DNA of 64,000 nt, from assembly GCF_023343835.1 (NCBI RefSeq), contig NC_064435.1, positions 82,346,134 through 82,410,133 of the forward strand, written 5' to 3'. The translations under genes and the position numbers were made by a program. Below, piece after piece: positions 26,571 through 39,690 of the stretch. The stretch comes from Lagopus muta. Taxonomy: Eukaryota > Chordata > Aves > Galliformes > Phasianidae. The notes beneath the pieces are model-generated. The model worked only from the letters and a program-made list of their open reading frames with translations, ran no database searches and was not told where the DNA came from. The first letter of the stretch is position 1. Each line of letters begins with the position of its first letter.

Positions 26571-27814
26571 AAAGACAAACAGATTGAGGGCAGTCTCTCA
26601 AATAAGTCAAAACTCTCAGAGACGAGTACGTTCTTCCTCTGAGTAAAAAAGTCCCAATAAAGCAAGAGGCAAATAAATAAAAAAGGAATAAAGCCTGGAC
26701 AAGTAGGAAGCTGCAGTCAGTCAGCTTCATACATATTTAACAGGGATGTTCATCCAAATAGAGGCCTGTCTGTAGTGCACTGGAAGTGAGTCTGCTGCTC
26801 AGAAGCACAGAGGAAGCCTCACTCACAGCCAACCAGGGCAGAAAGGCAGAGGATGGCTCGCTGCAGTCAGAGAGGCCAAGGAAAAAGCAATCCCAATGCA
26901 AATGGAGGAGATGGTGGGAGCTAGGAAGCCCCTGTTCCTGTGTTGCTGAGATGCTGGGGAAAGCACATGCTCTCCAACCCCAACTCAGGCAGACAGGAGA
27001 GACCATGCCCTGCTTTGCAGAGGAAACCCCACTCTTGGCACAGGCTGCAGGGGACAAGCGCTGCTGCTGCCTGTGGAGCTGGAGCAGCTGAGTTGTGTCC
27101 CAAAACACAGCACAGTTACCCAGGCTGTGACAGCCCTCAAAAATTCTACAGCTTTATTTTCTTAGTGCAGTAGGATGTCAGAACCAATGTCTCTGCAAAG
27201 ATGTGTCTTATATCAGAGCAACTCCACTGGCAGCCCTTGACAACCCCTCAGCACAGGACATCTCTCAACAGATTTATTAATAGATTGGGATTGCCCCTAT
27301 CAGTACATAAATGAAAAACCCACTTTATTAGCTTGGGAAATGTCACTGTGGGATTTCCCCTGCCTATTGTTCTCCAGCAGCATCCCTATGAAACACAAAG
27401 ACAATTCCTACCAAGACAAATTACCTCTCTGGCCAGCACAGCCTGTAATAGGAGTTCTGCAACCCCAGCTACGTCCTTGCTGACACCTGCTCAGCCTCAG
27501 AGCCCTCCAGGGGTTTGCACAAGCACGCCTGGCTGAACTTCCCAGCAAAGCACAGGAAAACAGGCCGCCTCATCCTATGGGAATCGCTACAACCCTGTTG
27601 ACACAGCTCGTGGGGTTTCCAGGGCAGACTTCCCTCTCTTTGAGATGCGCAGGCTTTCTGTGGGGCAGAAGCAATGGTTTCAGTCCCCCCTGTGGCAAGC
27701 GAGCATCACCTCTCACCTGGCAGATGGGAAACAGAAGGAAAAGGGGAGCACACCTACAGCGCGTGACAGCAGTATGTGATATGTTCCAGAGATACACAGA
27801 AATGACGGTGATGA

Positions 27815-27866
27815 AAGAGACAGGAGAAAAAAGAAGAAAAAAAAAAAAAAAAGAAGAAAAAATAGT
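27815..27866 (+). repeat. Purine tract with long A run
   Basis: GAAAGAGACAGGAG is followed by A-rich purine sequence with occasional G. Simple-sequence DNA. Confidence 0.
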
Positions 27867-30254
27867 TTCTTGGCTCATGTCCAGGGGGAAAGGTTCATTT
27901 CTGTCACCAGACTTAATGGTTGAGTCTAAGGAGAAATGCAAATGCCATCAAGTCCTCTCCTCTCACCCCAGAGAGAGAGCAGAACCAAAGGCAGCCCCAC
28001 CTTCCTTCCCTGAGAGCGTGCCATCTGCCTCAGCCTGACCTGAGGCTGGCGGTTGTCCTGAGCTGCCACTGCAGCCGGGTTTAAGGCAAGCAGCAGCAGC
28101 CCAATAATTACTGCATCATGCAGGCAATCAGAAGTACTTTTGCCTCAGGCACCACGGTAAGCTCAACGGGAACCCATTTTCATGCGTCAGATGTAGTACA
28201 TGGATGCCACACATCCCATTTGGCAACTACCTTAACTTTTGCAAGCTTTCTGGACAAAGGGACTCCCAAACTCTCAGGATCTGGCACAGTACTCGACGAC
28301 TTGAATTTAGACTTACATTCTTGGCCAGAAGCCCTGACAAAGCGCTGCGAGGGAAGTGTCCTCGTCCCTCTCCCTCCTTCCCCTCCTGCCCCCGAACGGA
28401 AGGCACGTTGAATCACTCCTCTTCACAGACCAGGAGGACTCTTCTCCTGGAACAAAACCCTCCGCTCTGGGAGCTCCTCTGCTCCTGCACTTCTCAAGCC
28501 ATCAGAAGCAATGCTGTTAGGATCCTGCTCTGCTGGAGACAAAACACATCACAAAATCCAGCTGATTTCGCCAGGATTTCATTCAGGAAGAAAACCAGGA
28601 AAACAAAGAGTTCCAGCAGTGTTGAAACATTTCTTTTCAGCATGTTTCCAGCACAACATGGCTTTTTTTTGGCTTTTTTTTTTTAACTTGAACACTGCTG
28701 TTGTTTTAATTTTGTGTGTCAGTTTAATTTGGTGTGCATGTATTGCATCAGGTAAGCAGCAAAACACAAAATAAAAACTTGCAATTGACCCAAAGCTAAC
28801 AGAGAAGCTGGGAATAAAAACACAGGACACGTTTTTAAATATGCCAGTTCAAATTCTGAAAAATAAAAATCTACAAAACTACAAAACTGAACAGGAAACT
28901 GAATTTTCATCATCTGTGAAAATGTTAAACGTTATTTTAAAATCAGTCTCAATCCATGGACTCTGCTGGTGGAGATAAGCCTCTGATACTAGGTAGGATG
29001 GAAAAAGTGGTGTGTTGTGTAAAATGTTGTTATAAAGGTGTTATCTTTACATCAGGATTTACAGGGTCAGGAATTAGACAATCCTAAATGACATCTCTCA
29101 GCATCAGTCCTCTAGAGCATGTGCTTTTCAAAATGGGGGAACTATTTCAGCATCCTGTGTTCTCACGTGCAGAGTTGTAGTTCCATTGCTCTTACAGACT
29201 TAAGTTAGTGCAGGATCTGGTCCTTCACATCCATGGCCCAAACTGAAAATTGCAAATCCTTTCAGGAGGAAGTGAGCCAAGAACACTGGGGCTAAAGACA
29301 CAAGAAAATCTCGTAATACTGACAGTAACAATGCTGTGTGTTAACTTAAATATAAATAAAGTATTTGGATTTCAGATGCCTGTTTGGTTAAGTACTGTGC
29401 AGGAATCACTGAGCTGAGAACTAAAATAAAGCCACTTCAGAGGAGGCAGCAACTTTAAATCTACAGAAAGCAGCTTTACATTCCAACTGCAGGGAGAGAG
29501 CAAAGAATACTATACTTAAGCAGAAATTGCAGGAAGCATGTGGGAGGCAATAGCCATCCTCCACACTAGGGTTTAGTGGAGGACAGTGACTGGTTCAGGG
29601 AAATCTCTGCTCCACAGTGGGATGTACCAGCAAGGGGAACCCTGCTTCCCAAGGGCTTGCAGCCAGTCCAGGGGTGAGAACCCTGGAACTGTGGGAATGG
29701 ACTCAAAATTAGAACAGCCAGAAATAAAACACAAGATCTTGGACCCAATACAATAGACCTTAAAGGTTGTAGAAGAGTCATAGGGATCAGATGTCACCCG
29801 CTGATTAGGGGAGGGTGGGATAATGTCAAAGAGAAGGCAGCCTAGCTATGTAAAGAGGAAGAATACTCCTTCAATTAAACCCTAGATCTATGAGTCAGAA
29901 GATGTAGTTTATACACTTGGTACAGCTGAAAACTTCCTGTGACATCTTCAGTAAATATGCCTTGCTCCGGGATACAACTGGATAATAATTTAGAAGGTCC
30001 AAAGCTTTAAACCAACTCAAGTTCATAGACTGCTTGGAGCTCCTGAGGTAGGAAGCACTCTTACCTCAGAAGCCAGCGGTGAAACTCTCCTGCTGCCCAT
30101 CTGCTGCACGCGGTGCAGGCACTCCCAGTAGGACATCATGCGCAGCAGCGCTCACACTGATGTAAAACATGCTTTAGCATCTGCTGCTTAGCGCCATTAA
30201 CAACAATAGCCCAGCACACCGCTTCCTCCTTTGCTTCCTGTCCCTCACAACTAG

Positions 30255-30611
30255 CTATATCCCACCGCATTCCTCACGAACGGGAACTGTTCCTATCATA
30301 ACACCAGGTATGGCCAAGTAAACAGGAAAAAACAGATTTGTTACTGGGTGCTGTGGGAAGGGGAGAGGATGGTGACGGACGGTTTTGGCAGCAATGTCAT
30401 TGGTGCCAGGTGTGGCAGTTTTGTTAACTACCACCCTATCAAAAAAGCCAGATCTATGGGGATTGCTATGTGAAGAAGACTCTTCGACACGCTGTTGGCT
30501 CTTATCTTGAACCAACACTGCATGCTGTTCATCACAGGCCATGATAGAAATTTTATCAGCATCAGCAGCAACCAGAGTAGCAGAATATCCTCTGTGGAAT
30601 AAATAAACCAC
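30255..30611 (-). other. 118-codon minus-strand open frame of unknown status
   Basis: The frame has a fairly even, protein-like composition (MACDEQHAVLVQDKSQQ, FFDRVVVNKTATPG) unlike the Ser/Leu/Pro-rich frames around it. I recognise no family. No intron, poly-A tail or target duplication was noticed that would prove a retrocopy. It may be chance or a worn retroposed fragment. Confidence 0.
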
Positions 30612-31998
30612 CGAAAAATCCTTGCTGTTTACCTTGAGTAAAATCAGTTGTTGTATGTTTGTAGCTTCCAGTTGTGGTTCTTCGGCTCTGAGCTGAAGAG
30701 AGCAAGTTCAGAGTATCAGCAGGAAGGAGTAAAGCATCCAGATGTATTTGACAGAAGTAAAAACCTATGTAAGCCCTACATTTCTTGTCTGAAAGTCACC
30801 GCCCCAAAATAGCTTGTGATCTGATCAAGTTATTTTTATTTAGAAGAGCCTGTGCCTTGAGTTTGGATGCTAGTCCAAATTCCAGCAGAGTTTTGGACTG
30901 TTGTTAAGGTAGGATGCTTCATTCTGGCCCAGTTCAGAGACAGAATGGCCATCAAGGATGACCAGTATTCTTGCTCTGTTTTGCCTGTGTACAAGCCAAG
31001 GAATCTCCAGCAGTTCTGTGTTTTTGGATCTGGAAAACCTGCACGAATTCCAGGATGTCTTTAAAAAAAAACCAAAGGTTTTCATCCCAGTTCTTCCCAT
31101 TTCTCCTGTTTCTGAATGAACACCCGAATGCATGAGCTTTCTTCTTTGCCCCAGCTTAAACATTTTATTGTAACTTGCTGCTTCAGCTTTAACCGTAATG
31201 GTATTAATATAATCATTAATAACAATTTCTTGTAAGAGCTCTGTTAGAAAAGTTGGATAATAACAAACTCTTGGTTACCTGAGCTTTTGCCACATGAGGT
31301 ACCTGACCCTGTAGGAGGCTGACGCATCTACACATGCATCATTTCAGTCACTCACGTAAGAAACAAGCATTTTATATATATTTTAAGCACAAGATCTATA
31401 CAGAATATCCAAGCACATGTTCACTCATAAAAGCAAACCCCAAAACAGCAGCTGTTCCAGAAGATGTACCCAGCCCCACACACACGTGCCTTGCTCATCT
31501 TCAGGCCCTCAGGAGGCAATGCAGAAGCTGTCTGGGGCTGTGGGAATGCTCTGTAGGATAGGCTGAGGTCTTCTTTTCTCCTTTCTCTCCTTTCTAAAAC
31601 TCACAGTATGTGAATGTTCTCTCTTGTAAAGGTAATGCAATTTCAGCTGTGTTAAACAACACCACCTTTATCAGCACTTACAACTATCTGAGGGACTTCA
31701 CCTGATAGATCAGGAAGACTTTGGACTACCTTTTCTAACAGCAGAGCAATGGTTATGGCAACCATCAGCAGAGGGTTGGTAGCAAGCATCTGGAATGGCT
31801 GTAAGATCTGCAGCCAGCTCAGCTGTTTGAAAATAAATGCCTGTCCACAGCCCTTTGGAACTGAGCTGATACGTCTTCAGACATCCCTTACATCAATCTC
31901 CAGTAAGCTCAAGAGATTTATGATAAACACTTGCTCTTTCCTTAACCTCCAAAACCTTTTCCACCTGCTGAATAACATAAAATTCTTTCCCCTCACCC

Positions 31999-32217
31999 AG
32001 CCTGTTCAATATCTATATAAAGCCTGTAGAGAAGATTCAGTGGCACCATGGACTGACTTGTCAGCAGTACACATATGACACCCATCTCTCCATCATCTTC
32101 ACCTCCCATGCAAATAACACCGTTACCCAGCTCTACAAGGGCTTGGCTGAGATCAGCAAATGAATGAAGAGAAGTTGGCAGAGGCTGAATTGTTGCAAGA
32201 GCCTGGGCTGAAGATGG
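31999..32217 (+). mobile_element. Decayed L2/L3-type LINE reverse-transcriptase fragment
   Basis: Read from 31999, the plus strand gives SLFNIYIKPVEKI, then QQYTYDTHLSIIF, then LYKGLAEIS, a stop, and SWQRLN. The order follows the RT palm of L2/L3 (CR1-clade) LINEs: an FNIYMKP-type block, the catalytic YADDTQL box (here YTYDTHL, with the first catalytic Asp lost), a CLAEVSEWM-type block and an RLQLN-type block. The in-frame stop and lost catalytic residue mark it as an old dead copy, clearly older than the CR1 tails. The identification is by eye. Confidence 0.
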
Positions 32218-35200
32218 TAGAGGAAAGCACTTCACATTTCCGTAATGTCATTCTCCATCACTGGCATTAAGACAAAATGGAGATTTAATGTTTATCTGAA
32301 CTCATTCCTTCTAGAAATCCCAACAGCTGTTGTTGCAAATACCTCCGTTCTTCTTCTCTGCTATTTCTGATCAGATGACCTGCTAGACTGAACTTGTTCC
32401 TTATGCTTGATTTCTACGAACACGATGGGTTTAGAAATGATGCCCCAAACAAAAATGTCAGTCTGTTTATTCAGCAACACAAGACCTCCAAGCAAGTTCA
32501 AACTCTGATCTTTGCTCTGCTCACCGCTTAGTCCCAAAGGCCTTATTTTCAAATCTTTCAACACCTCAGCAAAAATTGGTGTAAAGACAGCCGCAGCTAT
32601 GTTGAAATCTGGCAGTCGTACTGCTCTGTGACACAGTAAATACCCAATTTGAAGGATAGGTGCACTAGGGACAGATTCTCTAGTGCCTAGGACACAACTG
32701 CAAAATCCTGACTACATACAGGGGAAAACCACAAATCTCAAAAGGCTAGAACAAAAGGCAAAACTCCAGGTTTTCAACCCAGCCTCCCCTCCTCTATTCT
32801 AATTGTAACCACCAGTACTAACAGGTAATCCATGTCTGACACATGTGTTGAAGACTGATTTCCAAGGGCCCACTACACTGCAGTTTCACTGATACACGGT
32901 AAAAGGTGGTCTGAGCTGACAGCACCAGGATGCCTGTAGCACAAAAAAGCCCTCTCCTGTACCTACCTAGCCCTTCTTTTTAAAACATTCTTGGAATTTC
33001 AGTTTGAAATTTCAATTATTTTGCCAAATTCAGTCAAAACCAACCAGCAAGCCCATGCTTTTGGGGAGGTTAGGGCACAATGAAATCACATACACAGACA
33101 GACTTACACACAGAGCGTGTATTCAGACACATTGTTTTACTGGGAAAGAAAATCATTGGCAAAACTAAGAAGTCCCTCAAGTAGAATGTAGGAGAGGAAA
33201 TGCAAGAGAAAAGCTGAAGATGCTTTGTGTTCATTTTTATAAGCATGTAAAGTCATCTGAGGCACACAAATTAAGGTACCCAGGAACATCATACGAGTCA
33301 GCGCCTTCCAATACTCCAGCTACAGCCAGGCCATCACATCCTAGAGAATAACGCAACCATTTTCAAATGAGCCACAGCAATATCCTAGATTTTTCAGATC
33401 TGAAAAAAATGTGTTTCCTCCTAAAGGAAATACAAAGCCTGTTTTTCAACTATATGAGCTGCAACCCAAGTCAACGAGCCTAGGAGATGCCACTGAAATG
33501 CACCTGAATCTGCGTTCTTAACTCAGTTTCACATGAGAAGAAGAGAGGCTTGTATGAAGGTCACATTTCCATGTTACTTTGAGTTACCTGATCACTGCTC
33601 AGTTGCAATATATCTAACTATGTTTAAATTGCCTGCCAAGGAAAGTAAAACAGAGGAACCTCAACAGAGGAGTCAATGAGCAGATGTTCTGAAAATGCAG
33701 AATCCTCCCAACACATCTAGTATTGCATGATTCCTCCAGTTGGTTTCACTTGGAAGGAAAAACATGACTGTATGAGCAGGAATAGTGTTCAGATACAGCA
33801 CAACAGGCCTGCAATCCATCCTGTTTTCTTCAGCACAAAAGCAAGCTCTGAAGAATACACAAAGATATTTATTTCTGACAGCAACTGGCAATAGCTTTGT
33901 GCACTTCAAATGCAAGCCCAAGAACCTTTCAGATGGTTAAAGGTTTGCAAAGGCTGAAAAGCTCAGAAGTCTTGCCAAGGATGATACAACTGATGAATTT
34001 GCTAACCTCACATTGCTGTGAATTTTTCACCACAGCAGAAATTCAACATGACATCTGCCTAAGTCTGCTCAGACTTTTGGGCTCACCTGACAAGAAGGAA
34101 GTTACCAGGTGGATGGTCTGAAGAAGAAACCTGGAATGACCAAAGAGGCCCACTCACAGCCTGTGCCACTGTGGGGTTATATCTCACCAGGCTCTCACGA
34201 TGATTGATTTCCGCAGCAACATTTGTGTTGGCACACAGTGCAAATGAGTCAGCATTTTTAAGTTACAACTGCGAAAACAAGTTAAAAAAAATAAAAGAAA
34301 AAAAGAAAAAATGTAGTACTGGTTTCACTATTTGGTAAGGCAACCAGCGCATCACAGTGCGAGAGCCCAAACTTCTCTGCCGTCCAACCTCCTCCCCGTT
34401 CCCTCCTAAAAGTTTGCCTTATTTTCCTAAGCTGAACCAAAAAGTGTGCTGCTTCCTTCTGCCTCGTGTCCTCTGTCCTGCTCACACATGTGCTCACCCA
34501 ACAGCAGGCACCCAGAGCGAAACAGAATTACGTTCTTCTATTCTGGAGCGTGAGCACAGCCCGGGGTGGAGCTGTCGGAGGATCAGCTCTTAATAAGGTG
34601 TCCAATTTATAGTCTAGCAGGGTGAGGAGCAACTGCCTCACAGTGAATAGCTCTTCTGTCTTACCATCTCCTGAGGCTGGCTGCCTGGCCAGCCTGCCTC
34701 ATCCTTTTCTCTCTCTCTCTCTCACAGATGTTGCTTTTGCACGAACTTTTTGCTGTTTCCCAGGCTGGAAATATAAAGAGGAAGGAAAACATAAAGTATC
34801 CACCCGTATCTGGTTGGAGACAGCAAACTGCAGCTAAATGCACAAACTGCCGTGCTAGCTTAATAGGAAATAAACCCCTGGCATTTGCTTATTCCAAGAA
34901 GGCAGAATTTCAACCTACAGTCGTGCTCCCGGGGAGTGCCTTCATGCCAAGAGACGTCTGTATAAGGAGCGCTCTGTACAGCAGCCCCGGACGTGTGGGA
35001 CAGCAGGCACCGAGGCGTGCGGCTGCTGGGGAGAGCAGCAGCACAGGAGATACGCAGAGGGATGTGATGCCTTCTGCTAAGGAGAGACTAATTCTCTCTC
35101 ATGGCTGGTTACACCACAGGAGTGCAAAGTTAATAAACCAACCCTTTTAAGTGCTGTTTTCCACACACGTTGCCTCGAGATGTACCAACCACATTATCTG

Positions 35201-35269
35201 CGATGTCGACGTTTTTTTCCTTGCACATCAACGCGGCCACAAACGTTTGTTTTCTCCAGAGGTTCATCA
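32218..35269. other. Intergenic, no gene seen
   Basis: AT-rich unique-looking DNA. Only short CT and A-rich runs (34287-34312, 34710-34725) stand out. Confidence 0.
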
Positions 35270-35290
35270 GACGGAGCTAGCTAGCTGCGG

Positions 35291-35319
35291 GGCAACCAAA
35301 CCAAGCAGCCTGGCAACCA
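35291..35319 (+). promoter_or_regulatory. Pair of RFX-like half-sites
   Basis: GGCAACCA occurs at 35291-35298 and again at 35312-35319, 21 bases or two helical turns apart. GGTTGCC/GGCAACC is the half-site of RFX X-boxes. Direct orientation is not the classic inverted X-box, so the call is tentative. Confidence 0.
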
Positions 35320-35424
35320 CAGCAGGGGCTGGCAGGCAGGGAGCTGGCTGGGGCCGCAGCCTCCCGCGTCCCTCTCGCATCCCTCCCGTTCCACCCGTCC
35401 CTGCCGGCCGGCGGCACGGCGCAG

Positions 35425-35437
35425 CACCCTCTGCTGG
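35425..35437 (-). promoter_or_regulatory. Near-consensus CTCF motif
   Basis: CCAGCAGAGGGTG on the minus strand fits the CTCF core CCASYAGRKGGCR at 12 of 13 positions; the single mismatch is T for C. The site lies in the GC-rich patch. Binding is inferred. Confidence 0.
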
Positions 35438-35540
35438 CACTCGGCAGCCGGCGGGGCTGGCCCGGACGCCGGACTTCATCCTCTTCTTCCTCCACGAACA
35501 CCTGCTGCGGCCGCTCGGGAGGAGAAGTGCTGGAGAAATG

Positions 35541-38500
35541 CCTGAGAGTGAATTGGGAGCGAGTTTAGGGTTGGAGTTGTGTCGCATCTCTTGGCATTTA
35601 TAACTGTTTAAAAAAAAAAAAAATCTTCTTGAGATACAAATCTATCAGGCTGCTGGATCAAGCAGGGAGTTCCTGTTCCTTTTTCATCCCCGAAATAATT
35701 CATGAAATGCCTGTTAGGTACTGGTGTGAGCAGGATTCAGATTATGAGAGAGGGAAGGAAAAAGGAGATTTTGTTGCAACACTGCAATAAACGGTCTGAA
35801 TAATCTCTGCAAGCCCTACGTGGCATTTTGAAGAAATATCCTGACTTACCACCTGGCTCAGAAATGACCCAAGAGTGGCTGCAGGAAGAATTAGTGCTTT
35901 GGTTCTGCAAAGACTTGCGGCTCAGCTCAGCGTCTATTCTTCCCTTCTCCAATCTGCAAAGTGACTGCCTGTCCAAAAAACTCATCCCCTGCCAAGAGAC
36001 TTGCAGCACAGCCTCCTGTACCCCCTAGAGATACATCCAATGGATTTATTTTCCATGCTGATGATCTGACCTGACCTCTCACAAAGCATAAATCCGTAGC
36101 ACCCTGCATGTGAGAATTACAGTAATTGCATGCATTCTCAGACACCAATAGTCCTCCTTTTCATCCCTACACGGGCGCTGCTTTGCATAGAACGACTCTT
36201 TCCATCTACATCACTGAAGCAAAAATAAAACACATCTCCACCTGAAAACTCACCATCATTCTGTGTTTCCACCCTTGCCAAAGAGCAGTGAAAGGCGATA
36301 CCAGCAGCCACCTGATCAGTCTTTGTCAGGGTAGGGGGCATCTGGCTCTCGTAAGGCTCTTTATAAAAGCAGTCTGTTCCCAGGGCCATTGGCTCTTCTG
36401 CAGCAGAATGCTTTTTTTTTTTTCTGCAGCTGCTTTAAGCTGAACTCTCGAAGATCATGAAAAAAGAAGCAGGGAGTATGCACTCGACTGCCTGGAAAAA
36501 GACACACAAGCCAACCTGATGGCCTCCTGCAACCACAGCCCATCCTCACTGTGTGCTGTGGCTCGTCCCTGCACTGCGGGCTCAGTGGTGGTGGTGGTGA
36601 GCAGCCCACAGCTGGCCAGGGAGCCTGTGAGACCGAGCAGTGGAGTGCACAGTGTTTCCAATTACCAGCCAGCTCAAAAGCTACGCTGTGGGTTGTGAGA
36701 AACACTGAGCGTCTTTAGCTGTTGGTCCCAGCTGTTTGGGGGGGACTGAAGTTCTACCCTCATGCATCCTCACGTATTCATTGCAAGAGATGGAGAGCAC
36801 AAAAGGATGAGCTAGCTGGAGTACCCGTTATGTCACTGGAAAAAAGAAAAAAAAAGAAAAGAAAATAGGATGTCAACAACTTCTACAGCCCTAATTGTTT
36901 CTTCTCAAACAGATTGTTAGCTTATGTGAATCGGAGCAGCTCTGCTGAGTAACCCAAAGAATGGAAAGGGGGAGGGGAATAGCCTTGGGTTCAGAAGGAC
37001 ACAATGTAGGCCTTCATCCACAGCAACCCCCTCACCTTCTGGCTCCTGAGTCACATTAGCTTGTTGCCACCTCCAGGAGATAGCGGAGTGAGAGACAAAG
37101 AGACATGGAGAAACAGTAAGGCTCCCCACCTGGGGAAGCCTGGCTTCTCCTCCCTCTTTCCCCAGCTCCTCTTCTTTGCCCTGCTGCTAAGCCCTGTCAT
37201 GAAAGGGAACCACATAAAACAAATGTGATTACAAGACAGAAACAGCTATTTTCTGAGCCAGATTCCCTCCCTGATCTGGTCCATCTTACAGCCACATGCA
37301 CCCTGGATTAGATACAAGGGAACAGGTAAAACATAAAGAAAACATGACTGTTTCTTTCAGCATCAGTGCCAGCTTGAAATGTTCATCAAACGGCATCCTT
37401 GTGAAACACTGGGAAATCCCACAGCGAGCAAAGAGAAGAAAGCTGTGCTTTAATTTCAGCAAAACACTGCACACTGACAAAGAACAGGCAGTGAGTGAGT
37501 GATGCAAACGCGCCCAGTCGGATTTCTCCACTGGACCTTCAAGAGAAAAAGAGGTAGAACATCGAGCACAAAGGGCAGCCTGAGTTCTCCAAACACAAAA
37601 TCAGGACAAGCCAAATCCTGTCCAATTGCACAACATTAAAGGGTGATTCTGTGCTCTCTTACTTTGTGTTAAGGCAACAGCAATGTTCTGACCTGCAGTG
37701 ATTTATGTGTAGTAAATTCACGCTCATAAACAAGTGAGAGGAACCAAAATCTCATGCCCTAATCCTTGCAAGTAAAACCAAACTCTTTGTGGGCATATAA
37801 CATTTAGCTGAGCTTTCTGTGAAGGAGGTAATGTTTATCCTCATTTGATTCTAATAGAAAGACGAAAACAAGAGAAACGGTGCTCAAAGAGCTCTTCTCC
37901 TTTACACGTGCAAGCAACTCTGCAAAAACTAAGTAATTGCTTCACATCCTTTGCTAACTTTAATTAATTTAGCCTGATGTCTCTGCAGCTGGACAGGTGT
38001 TATCATCCCCACTAAACACAAAAACAAGCTGAGTAAGACAGGGCAGGCCTTGTTTTTCTAAGTAGCATCTCATTTTCTGTGCACTTTTGTGTATAGGCAG
38101 CTTCTGTTAATTTTGGCTGGAGCTGTAAGTATTAATACACGTGCAGGACAGATTCTGGATATCTTAAGCCAGAGGGCTGAAATTAAAGCCTGAGCTTGAA
38201 AATGTGCACCTAAAAGACTTACCCATGGCTGGGCAAGGCAGGAAATCTTTGCAGGATCAGGAAAATAAGCCAAGTCTTCAGATTCCTTGGGGCTTGTCTC
38301 CACAAGAAATGTAGGTAAGTGCTGTAAAACTACAGCATGCCAAAAACTGACTCCCCAGGTGGACCTTTTGGTGCTCTCTGCTTTCAAAGAGCAAATTTTA
38401 ACCCCTCTATAAATTCATTCCTCACACACAGACCCAGTTCACACTGCTGAATGCTGTGTCTCATTGCCACTTTCTAAACTGAAAGGTGGTGGTGACAAGA

Positions 38501-39572
38501 GAAGGATGTGGTGACTCAGGAGGCAGCAATAAGAAAGCCCAGGGTGAAGTTTCACTTTGATTTAAGCGGAAAAGTTCCCTGTGAAGATGCTCCCTGTTTG
38601 CAGTCAACAAAGAAGCAGCTCACCTGAGTTTCATGGAGGGATAAACAACGCTGGGTGTACAAGAAGGTTACACCTTGCCCCATCTTCAAGGCAAACACAG
38701 ATGAACTGAGTAGCTACCCTATAAGCAGGAGCACAGTGGCAGCCAGAGGAGGAGCTGCGTGGTTTCACACTACAAATGAGCAGCAGGTTCCTCTGCAGTC
38801 ATCTCCCTAGAGATAATCTAACAAAGTCCACACAGGGGGCTGGGCTACAGATGCACGTCCTCCCAAGTTAATGTGCTGGTGGAAGAGGTTATCCTTCGTG
38901 CCTGTGGTTACAATCCCTTCAGATCTGCTTTGCTGAACTGTGCTTGAATGCTTTTTGCATTTTCTCAGCCAGAACAGGGGCAGCTTAACAGAGACATACA
39001 TTTTGTGTTTACAACGTCCCTCTATGCATGAGAGGAAGCTCTCACTCAGTCCACAGCCTGGACTGAAGCATCAGAAACCTCCAGCACTGGGAGAGAGCCA
39101 GTGACGGTGGCTTCTGCCACAGCCTGCATGAGTGTCTGCTGCCTACGTGCACTGTGACAGTGTACAAAGCATCCATGCTTTGCCTTGTCATACACAGGCT
39201 TTCACGTGGAGATAAGCCTGCTGCTAACACATCCAACTTGGCTAACATTTCAAATGTTGCAGGCTTAGCTTTGCCATTATTTAAATTCTCAAATCGGTGT
39301 GATAGAGTTTCAGTAGCAAAAATCAGCATAGACGTGGTCTGCCAAAACTAGTGGATCCAAAGGAAAATGCTCAACACATCTGAAGCTGGGCTAAGAGTAC
39401 ACTGTGTGCCAGCCCACCTGTATGGAGAACAATCTGTGTCAGCTGAGCACAAAGTGACCAGCCAGTACAGAAGCAGGAGCAAGGTTGCTTGATGGCCGTG
39501 GACCTGAGAAAAGTAGGAATACCTCAACAGAGACACATTTTTGCCACTTCTGGTTATGGACACACCATCACT
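35541..39572. other. Intergenic, no gene seen
   Basis: It contains short A- and T-runs (36412-36423, 36840-36867) and the doubtful MIR piece at 37995. No exon seen. Confidence 0.
37995..38048 (-). mobile_element. Possible MIR relic
   Basis: GGTGTTATCATCCCCACTAA, then ACAAGCTGAGTAAGACAGGG, resembles the reversed MIR core (TATTATCCCCATTTTACAGA, then GAAACTGAGGCACAG). Weak match, low confidence. Confidence 0.
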
Positions 39573-39690
39573 GAACCATGGAATCGCCAAGGTTGGAAAA
39601 GACCTACCTCCAATGTCATCCAGCCCAAGCATCCACCTGCCACCAGTATTTCCCCATTTAACCATGTCCCTCACTACAACATCTAAAAGA
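39573..39690 (-). mobile_element. Short CR1 3'-end fragment
   Basis: The sequence GGAATCGCCAAGGTTGGAAA, then CCACCAGTATTTCCCC and ACCATGTCCCTCA, follows the reversed 3' end of a CR1 subfamily of the type seen at 14147. Only about 118 bases remain. It is diverged and non-coding. Confidence 0.

Larger units (their letters stand above)
20127..31998. other. Intergenic, no gene seen
   Basis: Long stretches of unique-looking DNA with purine tracts at 23556, 26506 and 27815. GC-richer sections at 24990-25560 and 26780-27110 give overlapping frames on both strands without domains. A weak MIR-like piece may lie near 29890-29960. Confidence 0.
35270..35540. promoter_or_regulatory. Small isolated GC/CpG-rich patch with CTCF- and RFX-like sites
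   Basis: About 270 bases of GC-rich, CpG-bearing DNA sit alone in a CpG-poor desert some 26 kb upstream of the main island. The patch includes CACCCTCTGCTGG at 35425-35437 and two GGCAACCA copies at 35291 and 35312. It could be a minor promoter (for example of a non-coding RNA), an insulator or an unmethylated enhancer. No exon or TATA box was seen next to it. Confidence 0.

Noticed and set aside
26092..26646. 184-codon plus frame ending in a Lys/Arg/Gly-rich tail
   Set aside because: The tail comes from a purine simple-sequence tract, and the rest matches no family and lacks splice or promoter context.
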